From Hadesarchaea archaeon DG-33 (GTDB lineage Archaea > Hadarchaeota > Hadarchaeia > Hadarchaeales > Hadarchaeaceae), in contig LQHI01000042.1 of NCBI GenBank assembly GCA_001515185.1, positions 1-5,877 on the forward strand: DNA of 5,877 nucleotides. Direction: 5' to 3'. The notes under the pieces were generated by a model. That model did not search any database, was not told the origin of the DNA, and was given only the letters and a program-made list of their open reading frames with translations. Of this stretch, positions 5,515 through 5,877 are shown one piece after another. Every line of letters starts with the position of its first letter. The first letter of the stretch is position 1. The translations under genes were made by a program, and so were the position numbers.

Positions 5515-5712
5515 ATGGTCACGAAGATGAGTGAGCGCGCTCAAGGGGCAACCGAGTACTTGCTAATGCTAGGGGCCGTGCTGGCACTCGTAGCCGGTAT
5601 AGTTGCTTCTATCTTCCTCGCCTCTCAAACCTTGGGTTCAAACGTCGGCGGCCAAATCGACAACGTGATGGATAATGTAGTCATCCCAAGTCTCGTTGGG
5701 GCACTTTTCTAA
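5515..5712 (+). CDS. Short class III signal peptide prepilin (mini-pilin, candidate major pilin)
   Basis: This 65-aa prepilin has leader MVTKMSERA, a predicted cut before Gln10, then QGATEYLL with Glu+5 at E14. The hydrophobic helix runs to about residue 37 and a short tail follows with Gly/Asn/Asp (GSNVGGQIDNVMDN) and a hydrophobic C-terminus. The mature form is only 56 aa with no head domain, like the short class III pilins of Methanococcus, where a very small pilin forms the filament. The -1 residue is Ala instead of the Gly of pilins 1 and 2, which could change processing rate. ATG 5527 is an alternative start (MSERAQ). Neither start has a strong ribosome-binding site (GTGA at 5508-5511 is 3 nt from ATG 5515), so leaderless translation is possible. 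It may be transcribed separately from pilins 1 and 2. Confidence 0.9.
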   Translation: MVTKMSERAQGATEYLLMLGAVLALVAGIVASIFLASQTLGSNVGGQIDNVMDNVVIPSLVGALF

Positions 5713-5788
5713 ACAGGGGGCCAATAGCTAAGTGAATCGATCAAAAGAAAAGAGATCATTTGTAGAGTGGATGGGTTTTCTTGAGCCG

Positions 5789-5809
5789 TTCACGTGTGAA
5801 GCTTTCACA
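5789..5809. repeat. Alternating TTCAC/GTGAA inverted repeats forming a small hairpin
   Basis: TTCAC-GT-GTGAA-GCT-TTCAC: TGTGAA (5795-5800) pairs with TTCACA (5804-5809) around a 3-nt loop and is followed by TTTT (5810-5813) on the plus strand. GTGAA (5796-5800) can instead pair with TTCAC (5789-5793). It may be a weak terminator for the mini-pilin transcript or a DNA site. It overlaps the stop of the putative minus-strand gene at the right edge. Confidence 0.3.
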
Positions 5810-5877
5810 TTTTGAGTATTTCATCGATGTTGCGGGTTACTTGGACTTCCCCAAGATCGCTCTTACTTTTGCCCCTC
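5805..5877 (-). CDS. Probable C-terminal end of a minus-strand gene cut by the window edge
   Basis: Reading in from the right edge, 23 sense codons precede TGA (5807-5805), ending in VTRNIDEILKM. The segment is charged, and 19 of 23 codons begin with a purine, as is common in real genes. No family can be assigned. The competing reading is a plus-strand gene starting at TTG 5781 or GTG 5796 (MKLSHFEYFIDVAGYLD...), which is also open to the edge, has similar codon statistics and lacks a ribosome-binding site. I slightly favour the minus strand. Confidence 0.33.
   Translation of the reverse strand, partial: RGKSKSDLGEVQVTRNIDEILKM

Noticed and set aside
5761..5815. Plus-strand ATG at 5771 (MGFLEPFTCEAF...)
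   Set aside because: It stops after 14 codons and has no ribosome-binding site or recognisable feature.

Overview
The window is archaeal. The evidence is three prepilins with archaeal class III signal peptides (Q-[GS]-A-T-E-Y motif), TATA-type promoters about 40-50 nt ahead of start codons, archaeal ribosome-binding sites (GGGGGTGA, GAGGTGA), GTG starts, and assembly proteins of the archaeal Epd/Tad branch of the type IV filament family. Base composition is near 50% GC by eye. The lineage cannot be fixed from this window; a euryarchaeal-like or related uncultured archaeon is a reasonable guess.

Layout. Positions 1-240 contain no supported gene but hold several small inverted repeats, a repeated AAACGG motif, and a promoter plus ribosome-binding site for the first operon. 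Positions 241-3990 are a tight three-gene plus-strand operon. It encodes a 565-aa secretion-type ATPase (7 nt gap), a 368-aa membrane platform protein with a basic, charged N-terminal extension (4 nt overlap), and a 313-aa second platform protein. A minus-strand gene (3987-4622) for a 211-aa helix-turn-helix protein follows; its 3' end overlaps the platform gene by 4 nt. Its 5' end is divergent from the pilin genes across only 47 nt. Positions 4670-5712 hold three plus-strand prepilin genes: two related 124-aa pilins with a beta-rich head domain (about 58% identical after processing, by hand alignment), then a 65-aa mini-pilin. The last 165 nt hold a hairpin and probably the end of a minus-strand gene running in from the right edge.

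How the genes fit together (inference from family knowledge). The ATPase powers filament assembly at the cytoplasmic face. The two platform proteins form a split inner-membrane platform, as in bacterial TadB/TadC and Methanococcus EpdJ/EpdK. An EppA-type peptidase, not encoded here, would cut each prepilin just before the conserved Gln. The mini-pilin is a candidate main subunit and the two larger pilins are candidate minor, tip or adhesive subunits. The HTH protein is a candidate local regulator of the pilin genes. The core machinery is a known type; the least described parts are the twin beta-domain pilins, the HTH protein with its unrecognised middle domain, and the basic N-terminal extensions on the ATPase and first platform protein.
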